A stretch of DNA of 64,000 nucleotides from Lytechinus pictus (lineage: Eukaryota > Echinodermata > Echinoidea > Temnopleuroida > Toxopneustidae), in assembly GCF_037042905.1 (NCBI RefSeq), contig NC_087262.1, positions 10,674,501-10,738,500 on the forward strand. The letters run 5' to 3'. This document shows, in pieces, positions 12,193 through 24,555 of the stretch. The notes under the pieces are model-generated. The model ran no database searches. It was not told where the DNA came from and was given only the letters and a program-made list of their open reading frames with translations. Made by a program: the position numbers and the translations under genes. Each line of letters begins with the position of its first letter. Within the stretch, counting starts at the first letter, position 1.

Positions 12193-12847
12193 CAAGTCTT
12201 CTCGTGAAAAGCACTGACCACAAAGCTATTACGTAATGATGACCCAACACTGACACCTATGACGCGTGTGTTACAGTACACATTCGACATTGATCTTGGA
12301 CTATGATCAGTCGATTGCCGAAACAATATGAGTATTAATACTAAATTTTGTATTCACGTGGATTGGTTGCAATCGTCTCTGATTCTTTAAAAGGGGAAGT
12401 TATTAACCCTTACATAATGTTCATTGTAACAATAGCAGAAAAAAATATGAAAATTATTGGTGAACATTTAACAAAAAATAGAATTCAGCCAGTTCTAATT
12501 TTATCTGGTGATATCAGAGATGGAGAGAACATGTGTGTGGAGGACCGTAGGGGGTGATCAAAGCCCGGGATCAAAGACCTCCTTGGAGTTTGTGAACTTT
12601 AATTGTCAATAAAATTTATAAGCTCAGTCCTTCAGTCACTATGACTTATACTATCTTAGACGTAAAATGTGTCAATGTATTTGGTCATACTATGGTTGGT
12701 GTTGGTGTTACGCAACAGAAGGAACAGGAAGCTAGTGTGACGAGAGTTCGTAGACAAGAGTCACAGAAACAGAAGTCTACCATGTCTACGGAGGGTTTAA
12801 TTAAGTGCCTGCGAGTTAAGAAGATGGGAAGATGGGTTAAATGACAA

Positions 12848-13145
12848 GATGACGAGTTGTTGGAACTCGGAAAGTAGACTTGTTCGGGACAAGAAGAGAA
12901 AGATGACGAGTTGTTAAAACTCGGCAAGACGACTTCAAAGTGTTTAGGACGAGAAGCACGGATGACGAGTTGTTGGAACTTGGAAGTAGACTTCTTTGGA
13001 ACAAGAAGAGAAAGATGACGAGTTGTTAAAACTCGGCAAGACGACTTCAAAGTGTTTAGGACGAGAAGCACGGATGACGAGTTGTTGGAACTTGGAAGTA
13101 GACTTCTTTGGAACAAGAAGGCAAGATGACGAGTTGGTGAAACTT
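12848..13145. repeat. Tandem repeat built on GATGACGAGTTGTT
   Basis: The block GATGACGAGTTGTT-(G/A)AACTCGG recurs five to six times with alternating tails, giving a higher-order period of about 118 bp in which one full unit is repeated almost exactly (12905-13022 and 13015-13130 overlap in phase). It lies in the intergenic region between the divergent GST-A and GST-B. The open frames across it are repeat artefacts. Confidence 0.85.
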
Positions 13146-14051
13146 GACAAACCGGGTAGTGTGGAACTCAAAATGTGAACTTATTGTTTTGTATAGGTGA
13201 CAAGATAGTTGTTAGAAACACTCCTGCTCATCATTTACTCGTACTGCAAGTGCAAGTGATTGATTAATGTAAATTTTGTTGTTTGTTTAGTTCATTTCTG
13301 CAATAAATCTATGTATTAAACTTGCATTTTCGGAGACGGGGAGACAGGCCCCCCCCTAAATTTTTAAAGTTGGTGGACACAATAAGGCCATCCAAAAATA
13401 TTTGTTTGGACATCTTGCATTTCGATTAATTTATTTAATGACAATTGGATCTGCCTTAATCTTTTTCTTCATGTCAAACAATGCTCAAAATGTTCCATTT
13501 CATAAGACGAACGAACAGTGAGCAATGGATTGATATGGCGTGCGATTAGAAACGAAGACGACGGAATATATCGGGTGTTCTTGTACGTTTGTGTCATCGT
13601 GTTGCTTCGTTAAGGGTTCTTTCGAGATCGGCCCCGGACTTTGGCAAAAGCGCGATGAGGGACTATGCGCGACAATAACACACGAACTAAAAAAGAGATG
13701 CGAATTCAAACAGATGACCAACGATTTTTCAATTCGTCGGGAAATTTTTTAATGTTCAAAATTTCCGCGCGAATTCGAATAATCGCAGCTGTTAGTTCAG
13801 GAGGCGTACGAACCCAAACACGAAGGGTAAATATGATTTACTATCAGTTACCATTGAAGACGACTTTTAAAAAAAAATGGCTTTCGCCAGCCATCGCAAG
13901 GCATATTTCAGGCGATTCGGTTAGGTGTGAGGGGGCCTTTAATAACAATATAAAACTTCAAATCGAGCTTTCCGCTCGCATTTGCAAAGTGAAAACTATC
14001 AAAAAATGCGGAGGGGCGATTTTTCATGCCCGTTGATAAAATGCAATACAT

Positions 14052-14055
<4 letters not shown>
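13146..14055. other. Intergenic stretch, no gene recognised
   Basis: No conserved domain, tRNA or transposon end was recognised. A short C-tract at about 13350 may belong to an eroded hAT-like MITE. Confidence 0.4.

Positions 14056-14057
<2 letters not shown>

Positions 14058-14129
<72 letters not shown>
14058..14129. repeat. (TA)n microsatellite
   Basis: About 35 uninterrupted TA units. Confidence 0.95.
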
Positions 14130-14132
<3 letters not shown>

Positions 14133-14340
14133 TATAAAAACAATAATCAACATTAAATGAAGATGACGATAATATAACAATGCTACAACCACTACTCCTC
14201 CTCCTACTACACTACTTCTACTACTACTACTACTACTTCTTCCACTACTTCAAGTCTACAACCACTACTACTACTTCTACTTCCGCTATGTCGATATCTA
14301 CTGCTGATGCTACTATACTGCCACTCCATCTACCACTATA

Positions 14341-15326
14341 CAGTGCGTATCAAAAAAAAGTTTACACTTTGAAAAAGCCCTGGAAATTAAAAAATATACA
14401 ACATGTGGGTAATTTTTTCACATATAATCTTGGGTTTGGGTCTCATCTATCCAATGAAAGTAAAAGTTTTGACAGAATGTAACACTTGAGTGAGCACTGT
14501 CCATTTTTGTAAAGCTCGCAGAAATCTGTTTGCGCAGAAGTGCTCGTTTATATGCTGTGTCAAGCGGAAGGGCGAAATCAAACTTACCATGCGAAACATT
14601 TTTCATACATTTCCCTTGCACTTTTAGTCAATTGAAATAAAACGGAAACATTCAAGCAATTTCTAACAATTTTGCAACCCAAATTAAAATTTCAACACTT
14701 AGTAAACACAACCTTTACCTTTTTGTGCCAGCTGGATCTGAGGACATAACTGAATCTGAACAAAAGTTTATATCAGACATCTCTAGCATTTTTTCACCAA
14801 GTTTTTATCACTTAAAGTGGGTTTACCTTTCATTTTTCATTTAATACTTGTTTCTCCACACTTTTCCCAAGCTTGACAATGATTAACAAAATGAAAATCA
14901 AGCCTAAGCCATTTTATGTAAATCACACCTCGGTGTAAAGCAAATATCGTCACGATGGCCTTGGTGTGTGGGGGAGTGGGGTGGGGCGCAATGCACTCCC
15001 CGAAGTGGTTTGGGCAAGGAAACAAGTTAAAAAAAGGTAAAGGATATTTTCAAATCAATTTTACTAGCTAAATTCCACATGCTATTCATGATTAAGGTCT
15101 AGTTTTATTCGCATAACTATTTCAAAGTTCTGCGCAAATCATTTTTCACTAACTTTTCAAAAGTAAGTGGTGCTCACTCAAGCGGAAATATTTTTCGACA
15201 GTTATAACGTCATTTGCTTAAATGGATCTGTACCTATGTTAAAATGTGGAAAAATCTTCAGGATATTACAAATGTATAATTTTACAGGATTGTTTCTAAG
15301 TGTAACCTTTTTTTTGATACGCACTG
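14341..15326. mobile_element. Tc1/mariner-like non-autonomous element with TA duplication
   Basis: CAGTGCGTATCAAAAAAAAG at the left is inverted as TTTTTTTTGATACGCACTG at the right, and both ends are flanked by TA. GTTTACACTT and AAGTGTAACC extend the inverted repeat. A 986-bp interior has no transposase frame. It is inserted in CTA-rich simple sequence. Confidence 0.85.
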
Positions 15327-15427
15327 TATAGGCCTACGACTCACCGCCGCCGCCACCACCATCACCACCATGACTATACCAATTCTACTATTACTATTGC
15401 ACCTTTTCCTCTTGCCCAATACTATAC

Positions 15428-15482
15428 TACACTACTACTACTACTACTACTACTATATACTACTACTACTACTACTACTATA

Positions 15483-15545
<63 letters not shown>

Positions 15546-15598
15546 CACTACTATATACTACTACTACTACTACTACTACTACTATATACTACTACTGC
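15428..15598. repeat. (CTA)n microsatellite
   Basis: A long CTA run with a few ATA interruptions. The 124-residue threonine/tyrosine/leucine-rich frame across it is an artefact. Confidence 0.95.
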
Positions 15599-15707
15599 CA
15601 CCTCCTCCACCACTATTCACTACATCTACTGCTGCTGCTACTACCACTTTTGACTTCCATGCACGCTACTACTACATTATTGAATCTAATCCTACTCGAC
15701 TTTTACC

Positions 15708-16249
15708 CCCGGGGGGGGGGGGGCACTCAGTATATAATGCATAGTGGGTATGTGCCGCGGAGGGGACCCCCATTTTTACACTCAAATTTCCGTTCCAAGG
15801 CATAGCATTTTTGTCTTATTGAGAAAAAGAACAAAGAAAGCCGCTCCAAGGCATAGCATTTCCTTCTTATCGAGAAAAAAGAAGAAAGAAATCCGCTCCA
15901 AAGCTTCGCATATTTTTCGTTACGCCGTTCCGGTCGCATTGATCTGCTACAATTTTGGTGAAAAGCGGCCGTAGAGCGCTTTTCGACCATCGCCTAAGCG
16001 CGAGCGCACCCGGCGGAGGCCGCGCTAGCTGCGTCATGCACGATATTGCCCGTTCCATAGGGATGCATACGCACTCACAGAGATACGGAGATGCGTTCCG
16101 AGGACCCCCGTTTTCACAAACATTTGTAGTTCCGAAGCCCGTTCCGAGGACCCTCCTTTTTACGATAAGCCCGCTCCAAGGCCACGGTTTTTTGCCTCGC
16201 CCGCGGCACACCCCTACCAATTTTTTGGTCGAGTGCCCCCCCCCCCGGG
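15708..16249. mobile_element. Poly-G-tipped element with 8-bp target duplication
   Basis: The ends are CCCGGGGGGGGGGGGGCACTC and GAGTGCCCCCCCCCCCCGGG. The direct repeat CTTTTACC flanks it (15700-15707 and 16250-16257). The interior contains repeated GTTCC(A/G)AGG and GCTCCAAGGC blocks. A related copy in the opposite orientation is at 43117-43675. An 8-bp duplication points to a hAT-like mechanism. It ends about 470 bp upstream of GST-B. Confidence 0.8.
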
Positions 16250-16456
16250 CTTTTACCGTTGAATAGGTGATCAAATACTGTAATCAAGATAAAAGGAGAA
16301 AAAATACATCCTGCCCCCAACACACACCCAATTCCACTCGGATGCCTTGTGTGAATCTAGTACCTATGGTACATGGTCTGAAGTACAAGACTATAAGCAA
16401 ATATACAATGCCAACGTCAATATCGCAGAACACATGCACTTGACAAAGGGCGAAAA

Positions 16457-16464
16457 TATAAATA
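16457..16464 (+). promoter_or_regulatory. Candidate TATA box of GST-B
   Basis: TATAAATA, followed by an AAAATGCAAGTCAT block that recurs at about 24645-24663. It is about 260 bp upstream of the GST-B start, leaving room for a 5' UTR. Confidence 0.4.
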
Positions 16465-16722
16465 GAAAAATGCAAGTCATCGCTGTATGATTATGAACGC
16501 TTTAGTGGAGATCGAGTTATTATAGCGGTGCAGTGGCGCGCGTCTACCCTGTCTACGTTGCGTGGATGAAATAGATCGTCTGCTCCTCGATCTGTTCAAC
16601 ACACTGCACGTAGCCGAAGCTTCGCTTTCCAGGGTTAGAAAAGTGTCCTCCTAGACCATTTTAAAGCATTTCGCTGTCATAAGGAGACCAAACAGGGAAC
16701 CACAAGAAGAAACTAGTCCACC

Positions 16723-19344
16723 ATGCCTTCTTATAAGTTGATGTACTGGAACAGCCGAGGTCGAGCAGAGTCGGCTCGGATGCTTTTTACCCTGGCTGGC
16801 GTCGCGTTCGAAGATTACAGGTTCAAGGAAGGAGAGTGGCCCGAACTGAAAGGCAAAAAAGAATGTAAGTAGGCCTATAACCCCCTATAACTGCAAGTAG
16901 AGCTTGTACATGTATATGTAGTTGAAATTATCCACTCGCAAAAGATTTTAAAAATGGATGTGTTGTACAGACCATTTGTAGATCTGTCATATTTTGCTAC
17001 ATTATTTTTATCTAAGAAAGCTAAGGGTGCATGGGGGTGTGGCGTGGGCGGGTTCTGGGAGGGGTTGTAGGCCTAACGTATGGTTAAACGTGTAAGGTAA
17101 ACAAGAGTCAAACGGATTGCATTGACAACTTCTTTTGAGTTAAATCTAAGATCCGCCCCTATTATATTACATGTGAATTCTCAAAGGCTAACTGCTAACT
17201 CTCCCTCAAACTGGCAACTAGCCTTGAAGTCCAGTTAGTATAATTATGATGTGAGCAGTACGGCTTGGATTTGAGACTAGGGAGTTATTGCAACCACTAC
17301 GCCGACGCTTTCTGGAACGTAGAGAATCTATTGTCAAATGCCCTTCATGACAATGGGGGACTTTGTCGAGGGTCGGTGAATAGAAACAACCGTTTAATTC
17401 GTCCGTGACTCTCGAAAAACGACAGATTTGTAATTTTACCTCGGCTCCAAATCTTTGGACGATCTCGATCTGCCGTGGTTCACCAATTTTCGACAGTGAC
17501 CTCTCAGCTGTTCATTCGTAGTTTGACGGGCATTTTCAATAGATTCTCAATGTTCCAGAAACCGTCTGGTCTGCGTAGTGGCTGCGAACAGTGGCGCACG
17601 CAGGAGGGGGGGGGGTTACAGGGGTTCAGACCTCCCCTTTAAATTTTTTTGATACCCCCTAACATTTTTTTGAAGACTTTTTTCTGCTTGTTATTTTTTT
17701 GAGGTACAAAACGACGTAAAATTTGTAGTCAAGACCCTTTTTTTATCCAGCTTACCCCCCCCCCCCTTAAAAAAATCCTGCGTACGCTACTGGCTGCGAA
17801 AACTCGTTAATATCCGGTGCTGACAGGGACCTCTGATTGATCATCAATTTGATACTCATAATATACCATCAAAATGTGCATCTCGCCTCCTTTACCGTTT
17901 TCCAACTTTACCTGTATCATATTCCGAAATATGATTGGCACTAAAGTAGTAAAAAAATTGAATAAGAATAACAAACCGACAGCCCAATATACCAGTCATG
18001 TGTCCCGTTTTATAAAGACATTTTTATAATAATAAATACACAATTTATATTATAAATTTACTATTACTTATATCAGCCAATAGGATTGAAGGTTTTCATG
18101 CAGTATAGTTATCAATAGTTATCGCTAATTTGTTATTATAACAAAGTTTTAGGAAACGGGTAGTAACCTTGATTTGCATTTGTATGGATAAGTATTTTGT
18201 TCAACTATAGTCTCGACCTGGAGACAAAGGAGAGTGATTGGATGATATTTAAAGGTCAAGTCTACCCAAGCAAAATGTTGATTTGAATAAATAGAGAAAA
18301 ATCAAACGAGAATAATTTCATCAAAATCGGAGGTTGAATAAGAAAGTTATGACATTTTAAAGTTTCGCTTATTTTTCACAAAACGGTGATATGCACGACT
18401 CGGTGTCATGCAAATGAGTCAATCGATGATGTCCATCACTCCCTGTTTCTTTTGTTTTTTATTGTTTGAATCATACAATATTTCATTTCTTACAGATTTG
18501 ACCAAAGGGACCGACTTGACTGAACCATATAGTATAAGCAATGCTCATTCCACATGTTCAGGGAGGAATTAATCACTGTGTCACTTGACAATAAAGAGAA
18601 AATTAGAATATTTCATACAATAAAATACAAAAGAAATAGTGAGTGGATGACGTCATCAGTCTCCTCATTTGCATACCAACCTGTATGTGCATATAACTGT
18701 TTTGTGAAATTAAGCGAAATTTTAAAATGTCAGATCTTTCTTATTTTACATCCGATTTTGATGAAATTTTCAGTGTTGTGCTTGTTGGATTTTCTCTTTT
18801 TATTCAAATCAATTTTTGGTTGGGATGAACTTGTCTTTTAAGAAGATTTTTCTTGATGCCTTATTGTATTTTATGTCATAATGATAATGTTCATCTCTTG
18901 ATTTATATTTGATTTAAATATATGAACTTGTTATTTATGTTTTCTACAGTCTTGAAGTCTTCACGATGTTGCCTCTAGTATACATGCTGTACTTACAGTA
19001 CCAGTACACGTTGAAAGCTTTACATTATTTTAAATTTCATTCACAATTTTATAAGAAATATTACACACTCTAAGAAAGGATTGGTCAAAATAACCCATCT
19101 CATGGTTGATATGTGTCCGACAGATGAAAATTGGTCAAAATTAACGAATTTTAAGCAATAATTTGGTTGATTCAATGACCATTTTTTCTTGGTCGGACCA
19201 AGGAGATATCAAGTGATATCTCCTTGGTCCGACACATATTTAACAAGAGAATAGTCATTTTAACCAATCCTTTTTTTTATACTTTTATCATTCTGTTCAC
19301 TTGTTAATCTTTCTGTTTATATATCCATTTATTTATTTATTTAT

Positions 19345-19414
<70 letters not shown>

Positions 19415-21758
19415 CTATCTACCTATCTATTTATCTATCCAATTATCTGTCAATCCGTCAACTATATATTCCTTATCTTATATTATCTTTATATATCTGT
19501 CTGTCTGTATTTCTTTCTTCTTTTTCTTCTTCTTCTTCTCCTCATCCTCCTTCTTTTCCCTATCCGTTCTCTCTCTCTCCCCCTCCCAATCTCCCCTTCT
19601 CTCTATCTATCATCATGGCAGTGTTTCCTCTTGGTCAAGCTCCCTCGTTGATCATTGACGGCAAGGCCCTTCCCCACAGCAAGGCTATCAACAGACATCT
19701 TGCTCGGGAATTTAGTAAGTACTTCTTTTTTTCGAATAATGGCTCATGTCACTTGCACACAGATGGGGGTGGGGCTTGGGCGGCAAGTTGACATAACCTC
19801 ACAATATGACGACAAGAACGAAATGAAATGTTACATATTTTACGCTTGAAACTGACCGTGTAAGCATCTATGTCCCCAATGAATTGGATTCCATCAATAT
19901 TGGCACTGGCGGATCCAGGGGGGGGGGGGGCACCGCCGGCCCGTGCGCCCCCCCCCCCCACTTGAGAAACAATATTAAAATTTGTAATGTAAAAATGCCA
20001 TTAAAACAGAAGTGTGCCCCCCCCCCCCCTTGAAAGTGAAGACCTTTTTTTTCTTTTGCTTTTCATAATTTTTCGGGGACGAAAGATTGGTTAAAACCTA
20101 TTTGGGGGGGGGGGGCTTGTCAAATTCCATGTACTGGTTTTCATTTGCTTTATTGATATCTTTTTGACTCACAGAGCTGTACGGAGACGACAACGAACAG
20201 AGAAGGCAAGTCGACGTCATCAGCGAGACCGTTGACGACATCGTCTCAAAGATCATTCCCATTCACATGGAGAAGGATGAAGCCAAGAAGGTATAATAAC
20301 AAGTCATTAGAAATAAAGAATAATTCGTCATTGAAAATGTTATTGTTATGGAAATTGTGAGCCACATTTCCCGGGCTTTGAATTACGAGGCGCAGGAGTC
20401 GAGCACTACAGCTCTTTCGGGGGGGGGGTCCATGATACAGCAAAATTTGGGAAACGCCGCGGAAATCAACGATGGCGGTGGATTTAGATTCTGCGCATGC
20501 TAATTCCGAAAATTTCTGAAGTCAGAAGGAATGAGCGTGCGCAGATCTTACATCTTCAACACATACGTGTGGAAGTTTGATTGGAAGTTTGTGCACGTAG
20601 TATTGTCTGTAAACATTTCCTATGAGTAATCATTCCTTCATTTACTATTTACATTGGCTTTGTCCATGTTGTTTTTTTATCATTATCTGCAGAAAGAGCT
20701 GTTGGGAGAATTGAACGAGAAAACGAAGCCTTTTCTCACTTTTCTAAGTGATAATGCTGGCGAAAGATTTTTCGTTGGAAATAAGGTAATTGTCATCATG
20801 AACAACATGTATCCTCAATAATGTTCTGATCTGTTGGTATATTGTCCTAAGTAATTTGTGTAGCTGTTGGTGCCCAGTATCTTGGGAGTGCTTCATAAAT
20901 AGAAAGGAATCTCTAGTCAAGTAAAATAGTCGGTGATTTCACGGACTAATTTGCACTGATTTATTGCATTCGTATGATCATCTCTGCCATTTTATCTGTT
21001 GAAATCGGTTTTGTAGCTCATTGTTTAAAAAGGGCCCCCTGTAGTCCAAAAAGGTCGGGTCCAGTTTACCCGGGCGACGCTTTCTGAAAATTATCAGTCG
21101 AAATTCGTGTCCAATGTACCCGATGATTTGTGAGAAGTGTAAGCCAAAGGGTCGGGTGAACTAGACCCTGAACTTTCAGAAACTAAGGGGGCGCCCTTTT
21201 CTCGAATGGTCGGGTAATGCGATTGCCCGACCGGACGCGATAATCCGATGTGATAATACAAGCCTTTTAATTTTGGTTCATTTTGTGGATATAGAACAAT
21301 GCCCTGTGCGTACTACAGACTACACTACACTACAGACCCCACCCCAAAAAATGATAATAATAATACAAAAATAAAGCTAAATTCTTCATATAAATTTAAA
21401 CTCAAATTTGTCATTGATTTGCGTTCAATTCTTGGAATTTATAATATTTTTGTACTTACCTTGGCTTTCTATTTGACCTAAGTCCTTCATGTCCTTGCAA
21501 AGCCCCATAAGTCGACCAATCTAAATCATAATGTACTGTATGTAAAATCCGACTGAAGGTTGTTCTCTCTTATTTTGTCCAAAATTTACACAGGAGACAC
21601 TCGCTGACGTCATCGTCTTCTGGTTGTTGGATTTCCTTGTACCCATGGCTCCATCGGTGCTGACCGATTATCCTCGGCTGGGGAAGTTCTACAATGGCAT
21701 CAAGGATAACTCCAAACTCACAGAATACCTTAAAAACCGCCCAGTCACCCAAAATTAG
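16723..21758 (+). CDS. Sigma-class glutathione S-transferase, gene B (5 exons, 202 aa)
   Basis: Exons are 16723-16864, 19622-19714, 20175-20290, 20693-20785 and 21594-21758, all GT-AG, ending in TAG. The start has a good context (CCACCATGC) and the family N-terminus MPSYKLMYW. Tyr8, Arg14, Trp39, Lys43 and the cis-proline at 55 are present. The usual Gln-Ser pair is His66-Ser67 here, a change in a residue that normally touches the glutamyl group of glutathione. It is most like gene C in exon 1 (EDYRFKEGEWPE). Its exon 4 is four codons shorter than those of A and C. Intron 1 carries a hAT-like MITE, a TTAA MITE and a motif-saturated element. The 3' UTR contains decayed repeats of the last coding codons (21797-22115). 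A possible polyadenylation signal, AATAAA, is at 22536. Expected to be cytosolic; substrate unknown. Confidence 0.93.
17589..17792. mobile_element. hAT-like MITE with 8-bp target duplication
   Basis: CAGTGGCGCACGCAGGA at the left and TCCTGCGTACGCTACTG at the right, flanked by GCTGCGAA on both sides (17581-17588 and 17793-17800). The G-tract near the left tip and C-tract near the right are typical of this group in the window. Confidence 0.85.
18249..18841. mobile_element. TTAA-flanked palindromic MITE in GST-B intron 1
   Basis: TTAA-AGGTCAAGTCTACCCAAG at the left and GGGATGAACTTGTCTTTTAA at the right. The inner arms TTTCATCAAAATCGGA and TCCGATTTTGATGAAATTTT also pair and are shared with 709-1296 and 47493-48093. 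Confidence 0.75.
19066..19290. mobile_element. Motif-saturated element (TTGGTC/GACCAA) with perfect hairpin
   Basis: The left tip is CACTCTAAGAAAGGATTGGTC. The right arm AACCAATCCTTTTTTTTATAC is its decayed inverse. The interior repeats TTGGTC, GACCAA and GTCCGAC. At 19193-19232 there is a perfect 19-bp inverted repeat with a 2-base loop. It lies in GST-B intron 1. Confidence 0.65.
19328..19412. repeat. (TATC)n microsatellite
   Basis: About 20 TATC units after a short TTTA run. Confidence 0.95.
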
Positions 21759-21796
21759 CCCATAGGATTTTGTGCTGGATGATGACACTCTACTTT

Positions 21797-22115
21797 GTTT
21801 CACAGAATACCTTGAAAAAAAAATAACAACACCATAATACCCCCCCCCCCCCCCGTCGCACAAAATCACGGAACTTTGTTTTTCTTTCAAACTAATTATC
21901 TTATGCTGCATGTATAGAATTTTATGCCGGGTGCATCTATTTTTTATTTATTTTTTTGTTTCACTGAATATCTTAAAAACCGCCCCGTTACACAAAATTA
22001 GCATGGGATTTTTAGAAATGGAAATGCTATTCTTTGGTTGGGCCGATGCAACTCGTCTGTATGAATGAATTAAAAACTGCCTGTCCCACAAAATTAGTGT
22101 GTTAGGGGACGCTTT
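21797..22115 (+). repeat. Decayed copies of the GST-B terminal coding segment in its 3' UTR
   Basis: Three blocks resemble the last 13 codons of GST-B. The first (about 21800-21870) is disrupted by A- and C-tracts. The second (21963-22001) reads in frame as the same 12 residues and stop, with only synonymous differences. The third (about 22070-22100) has a one-base deletion. The upstream part of exon 5 is absent from all three. Confidence 0.8.
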
Positions 22116-22789
22116 TAATAAACTTGTACAAAAACGTAATAAACTACTGTCTGATTGTGATTTTCATTTAGTCACCGCCCCCAACTGTCAAAACCTTTCC
22201 GCGGCTCGTGGAGCAGTAGTGATATTTTCCGGCTTTGTGTTCATATTTGTATTTTTGTGATGTAAAAGCAGTTTTCACTTTTACTTCTTTTTCTTCTGAT
22301 ATCCTAAAATTTAGATGTACGTGATTATGGTGTACAAATTGAACTTCGGGAAATCAGATTCGGAATTTGAATTGAAATCGGAAGGTATATTTAACAGTAG
22401 TACGTTCGTTAGAACTGGCGTCCAAGCTCTTTCGACATTTAGGAACAATGCTTATGTGTATAGGAATTGTAAATTTCCACCTGTTAGAAAGTAAACAATC
22501 TGTTTTCTTGTATGTAAAATTGGTTTACGTTCCTCAATAAAACAACGTATGGAGGTCTAAAGAATTGAAGAGAAAATCATTATTAAAGGCTTTTAAAAGA
22601 CTTGTGAGTTTTCGAATCCTGTTCCATGTGAAAGTGAGTGTCTTTTATGTGTGGGTGTATTTATGTTGAAATTAAATGGATGAATGAATAAAGAATTAAA
22701 TTGACAAAAATAAATGAATTACCAAATTAATAAATAAATGATTATGCTATAGATCCATCATTTTGGCCTTAAATGCAGGGGACAACAGG

Positions 22790-22960
22790 CAAGATGGCTC
22801 AGTGGTAGAACGCCTGTCTCATGGACGCAAGGTCTTCGGTACGATCCCCGGCCGAGTCATTAGACTTTGAAAATGAGACCTTCTGTCATAACCTAGCCAG
22901 GCGCTTGACATATTTATAACTGAAGATGGTAATAACAACGTATCTAATGCAGAATATCGG
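22790..22960 (+). mobile_element. tRNA-like SINE fragment
   Basis: TGGCTCAGTGGTAGAAC (A-box-like) and GGTACGATCCCCGGCC (B-box-like) are spaced as in a tRNA. No complete cloverleaf is evident and a short non-tRNA tail follows, so I treat it as SINE-derived. Confidence 0.5.
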
Positions 22961-22980
22961 CTAATAATATAGTGGCTACC

Positions 22981-23177
22981 CAGGGCCTGGGGTGCCGAGA
23001 GTAAATTTGACCCCAAAAAAGGGGGTATCAACACAAAATGTTGGTAATTATCCTTACATTTCTCCAATTTGCAACACCCACCAGACTTCCAGGGGTGCTG
23101 CCTATGGAGAATAATACACGCAGCACCCCCCAGGGAAAATCTTGGGGGTGCTTCAGCACGCTTCCCAGGGCCATATG
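22981..23177. mobile_element. Short hAT-like MITE
   Basis: An interval starting CAGGGCCTGGGGTGCCG is flanked by the direct repeat TGGCTACC (22973-22980 and 23178-23185). GCACCCC and GGGGTGC motifs pair inside. Confidence 0.6.
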
Positions 23178-23459
23178 TGGCTACCATGTAGTTAACAAGT
23201 AGACAAGGAATATGATTACCAGTGGCGGAATGAGCCAAAAATTTAGAGGGGTTTAGATATGGCATATAGAAAAAAGGCTACGAAAGAGCAAGGCGAGCAA
23301 CCAAAAAATTGACATTTTTATACAAAAATATTTTTTTATATTTAAATTTTGGCATAATAATCATAATATCACACTTTCCCCTTTCTTCTTTTTCCTTTTT
23401 TTTTTTTGGGGGGGGGGGCATGGCCCCTCAAGCTCCCTACCCCCATCTTTACACCAGTG

Positions 23460-24205
23460 ATAGTGATTATTATCATTATTATTGGGGTGTACAAACTATT
23501 TATAATCGCAACAGCATTTCTGCTGAATTAAGGCATATTTTTCCGCGAATTCATGAAGTTCAAACATGATGCTGAAGGCATTGTACATTAATTTCTACTG
23601 AGAATAACGCGCAGAGAAACACTTGTTCACTCTAACGACAACTATATTTTTCGTCATATTGTTTCGTATTAAATTAGCTTTATTGATTTGTCTGTTGTAT
23701 CTTTAAATAATTCTTAGTTCAACAAAGCTATATAAGTTGGGGAAAATAATTTGATATACAGCAATTCTATGCATTGTGGGAAAAACAATATTATTTTTAT
23801 TTTCATTACATATCATTTATTTCCATATCCAACAATCAAATGTAATCTTATTAGCATAGTATGCATTGTAAAATAATGTAAAGCATTAAAATCTATTCAA
23901 CAATGAGTTCATAATGTACTATATGCAGTTTATATAACAGGTAACGGTTTGGTACGGAGGGGACTGCTAAAAAGCCAGGCTTCTAGATTGCAATCCCCTA
24001 TAACTGTATTTAAAAATATTGCTTTTAATATATATATGGAATAAACGTTGATGGGCGAAACCATTCCAATCCATTTCCAAAAACTTCAAAAATCATATCA
24101 CTATTAATAAGTAAGGCACTTTTTTTTCATATTATGCAAAAATTTGTTGCAATTATCGAAGGATCCCATGATCTTTTTGTTTTCCAAAAAATAAATGTTG
24201 GCCAC
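23460..24205. other. AT-rich intergenic stretch, no gene recognised
   Basis: No domain or RNA gene seen. The immediate left (about 23222-23456) is a CAGTGGCGG/CACCAGTG-ended hAT-like MITE without a clear duplication. Confidence 0.4.
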
Positions 24206-24347
24206 GGGCCCGTAACACAAAGCTTAGCAATGATCGTAGAACATTTTTCTACGATTGATTTCATTGACTACAATGTACAATCAATCGTGAAAATCAAGCG
24301 TACGATCAATCGCTAACCTTTGTGTTACGAGACACAGAATGAGGGCC
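24206..24347. mobile_element. Palindromic MITE, GGGCCCGTAACACAAAG type
   Basis: GGGCCCGTAACACAAAGCTT at the left pairs with CCTTTGTGTTACGAGAC at the right, which is followed by GAGGGCC. TACGATTGAT and ATCAATCGT motifs fill the interior. Confidence 0.7.
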
Positions 24348-24555
24348 TATTGGACACCATATTTGATTCCCTTCTAACATTTTTTTACGAAAATTGATTC
24401 GTAGGTGTTCTGCTTTGAGCTATAAGAGCAATTCTCACGGCCTAAATACTAAACGATCGAAACCCACCTTCCTAATATTGACGCCTCAATTCTTGAACAT
24501 TCCGGAATTATATGCTTTAAATCACGTACCTATTTTTGTTTCATGGGGGCTGCAT

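Noticed and set aside
12685-13116. 143-residue minus-strand frame with repeated FQQLVIRASRPKHFEVVLPS-type blocks
   Set aside because: It follows the tandem repeat at 12848-13145 and has no recognisable domain.
14418-14621. Small frames inside the Tc1/mariner-like element as transposase
   Set aside because: Too short and lacking DDE-type motifs; the element is non-autonomous.
15867-16274. 135-residue minus-strand and 103-residue plus-strand frames
   Set aside because: They span the poly-G-tipped element, and the similar frames at 43011-43641 come from its other copy. No protein domain seen.
22796-22860. Functional tRNA gene
   Set aside because: tRNA-like boxes without a complete cloverleaf; more likely a SINE head.
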